Source: Ekhidna sp964289745 (GTDB taxonomy: Bacteria > Bacteroidota > Bacteroidia > Cytophagales > Cyclobacteriaceae). From it: a stretch of DNA of 64,000 bases. The stretch's first letter is position 1, and every line of letters begins with the position of its first letter. The translations under genes were made by a program, and so were the position numbers. Where the stretch lies: positions 186,001 to 250,000 of the forward strand of contig CAXYMM010000002.1 of NCBI GenBank assembly GCA_964289745.1, in the 5' to 3' direction. Positions 63,012 to 64,000 of the stretch are shown here, piece after piece. The notes under the pieces are model-generated. The model did no database searches and was not told where the DNA came from. It saw only the letters and a list, made by a program, of their open reading frames with translations.

Positions 63012-64000
63012 ATGCTGGAAGAAAATTACAAGATCATTTCCTATAAGATTGAAGATCACTTTGCCAAGCAATATGATGCCGATGCTGAAGTGATTGTCCA
63101 ATCTCCTGGAAGAATCAATGTGATGGGAGAACACACTGACTACAACAGTGGCTTCGTGTTGCCTGCGGCGATAGATCATTACATGTACGTAGCTGTTTCG
63201 AAAAACCAATCCAATCAAGCCAGGCTTTTTTCCATTGACTATCAGGAGGAAGCCTCAGTGAACTTGGAGGGCAAGATATCCAGAGTTGAAAAGCCATGGG
63301 AGAATTTGATTAGGGGGGTGCTAAGTCAGCTAACAGAAAAAGTTAGCGGCATTGACCTTGCCTTTGGAGGAAATATTCCGGAGGGTGCAGGGGTGTCGTC
63401 ATCAGCGGCATTGTGCTGTGGGGTCGTCACTGCGCTATCAGAACTTTTTGATCTAAAACTGAATAAGTGGGAAATAGCGAAGATTGCCCAGAAATCTGAG
63501 CATGATTTTACCCTCGTTCAGTGCGGAATTATGGATCAATTTGCCTGCTTATTTGGTGTGACAAACCATGTCTTGCTTTTGAATTGTAAAACGTTACAAT
63601 TTAAGGAGTCAGAGATCAATATTTCGGGTTACAAATTTGTTTTACTTAACTCCAATGTGAAGCATAATCTAGGAGATTCTGCCTATAACAGTCGTAAATA
63701 TGAAAGTGCCTTAGCGCTCAAAACACTAAAAAAGTCCAATCCCAATATTGAATCCTTTCAGAATGTCACGCTTAATATGCTAGATGCGGCAAAAGAAACC
63801 ATGGCGAGTACTCCTTGGAAAAGGGCGTTTCACATTGTGACCGAAAACAATCGGGTACTGGACATAAATGAAGAACTGAAGAATGGTAATTATGAGGCAG
63901 TCGGCAGGTTACTTACGGAGGGTCATAATAGCGAAAAGTGCAACTATGAGATCACGTGCGAAGAAACTGATTTCATGGTTGAAGAATTGATAGGACATAA
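63012..64000 (+). CDS. galK: Galactokinase (3' end outside window)
   Basis: The open frame from ATG 63012 runs to the right edge. It carries the galactokinase signature GRINVMGEHTDYN, the GHMP ATP-binding loop PEGAGVSSSAALCCG and the LLNSNVKHNLGDSAYNSR segment with the substrate-facing residues. GalK phosphorylates galactose in the Leloir pathway. About 329 of ~385 residues are present. It is transcribed from the divergent region carrying the inverted repeat. No defect is seen in the visible part. Confidence 0.93.
   Translation, partial: MLEENYKIISYKIEDHFAKQYDADAEVIVQSPGRINVMGEHTDYNSGFVLPAAIDHYMYVAVSKNQSNQARLFSIDYQEEASVNLEGKISRVEKPWENLIRGVLSQLTEKVSGIDLAFGGNIPEGAGVSSSAALCCGVVTALSELFDLKLNKWEIAKIAQKSEHDFTLVQCGIMDQFACLFGVTNHVLLLNCKTLQFKESEINISGYKFVLLNSNVKHNLGDSAYNSRKYESALALKTLKKSNPNIESFQNVTLNMLDAAKETMASTPWKRAFHIVTENNRVLDINEELKNGNYEAVGRLLTEGHNSEKCNYEITCEETDFMVEELIGH

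Overview
The window is a chromosome segment of a Bacteroidota bacterium, most likely a marine Cytophagales-type gliding or biofilm organism. This is inferred from AT-rich DNA, weak or absent Shine-Dalgarno sites, a DUF4212 plus sodium:solute symporter acetate system, a GNAT/carbon-nitrogen hydrolase fusion protein, sulfatase-type polysaccharide utilisation genes and many PKD-type lipoproteins. No genus can be fixed from the sequence alone.

Core regions are intact and tightly packed: rsgA (0.7-1.6 kb); wzi-like, phosphopantetheinyl transferase, mltG and thioesterase (6.6-10.1 kb); acetate uptake and activation (acs, symporter, DUF4212, porin, 12-17.7 kb); glutaminyl cyclase and Na+/H+ antiporter; an ABC/FtsX-permease operon with a DUF3299 protein (21.5-24.3 kb); ParA, SprT, der, S41 protease and era (25-30.5 kb); and, at the right end, a NUDIX-type regulator divergent from galK with a 12-bp inverted repeat between them.

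Three paralogous surface lipoproteins (lipobox, PKD, cadherin-like strand region, EF-hand loop, 21-residue LRRs) lie at 4.4-6.2, 57.3-59.1 and 60.4-61.8 kb. Two carry a long CAAAT pentanucleotide array (46 and 37 copies) inside the signal-peptide coding region. In both, the upstream start codon is out of frame with the body, and one extra unit or two fewer would restore it. This is the hallmark of phase-variable contingency loci. The family shares a roughly 90-bp 5' leader (four copies in the window, one before a decayed lipoprotein gene) and a conserved 3' terminator tail.

A putative integrative island starts at an initiator tRNA-Met gene (30.6 kb) and ends at a 3' tRNA-Met duplicate (42.0 kb) beside a truncated tyrosine integrase. 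It holds a peptide-export cluster: aldo/keto reductase, C39 peptidase ABC transporter, HlyD protein, TPR protein, two Cys-rich double-Gly precursor peptides not covered by the larger gene calls, and a possible HExxH-like modification enzyme. Several of its genes carry single in-frame stops at positions where Gln or Trp is expected, so the cluster looks recently inactivated.

The next stretch (42-54 kb) is a graveyard: a serine recombinase relic, two broken toxin-antitoxin modules (one toxin split by a complete IS1595-family element with an 8-bp target duplication), a terminase relic, and a collapsed sulfated-galactan-type locus (two damaged sulfatases, a truncated hybrid-sensor propeller, fragments of aldose epimerase, formylglycine-generating enzyme and sugar symporter). 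A beta-galactosidase tail at 60 kb and intact galK at 63 kb fit the same lost galactose theme.
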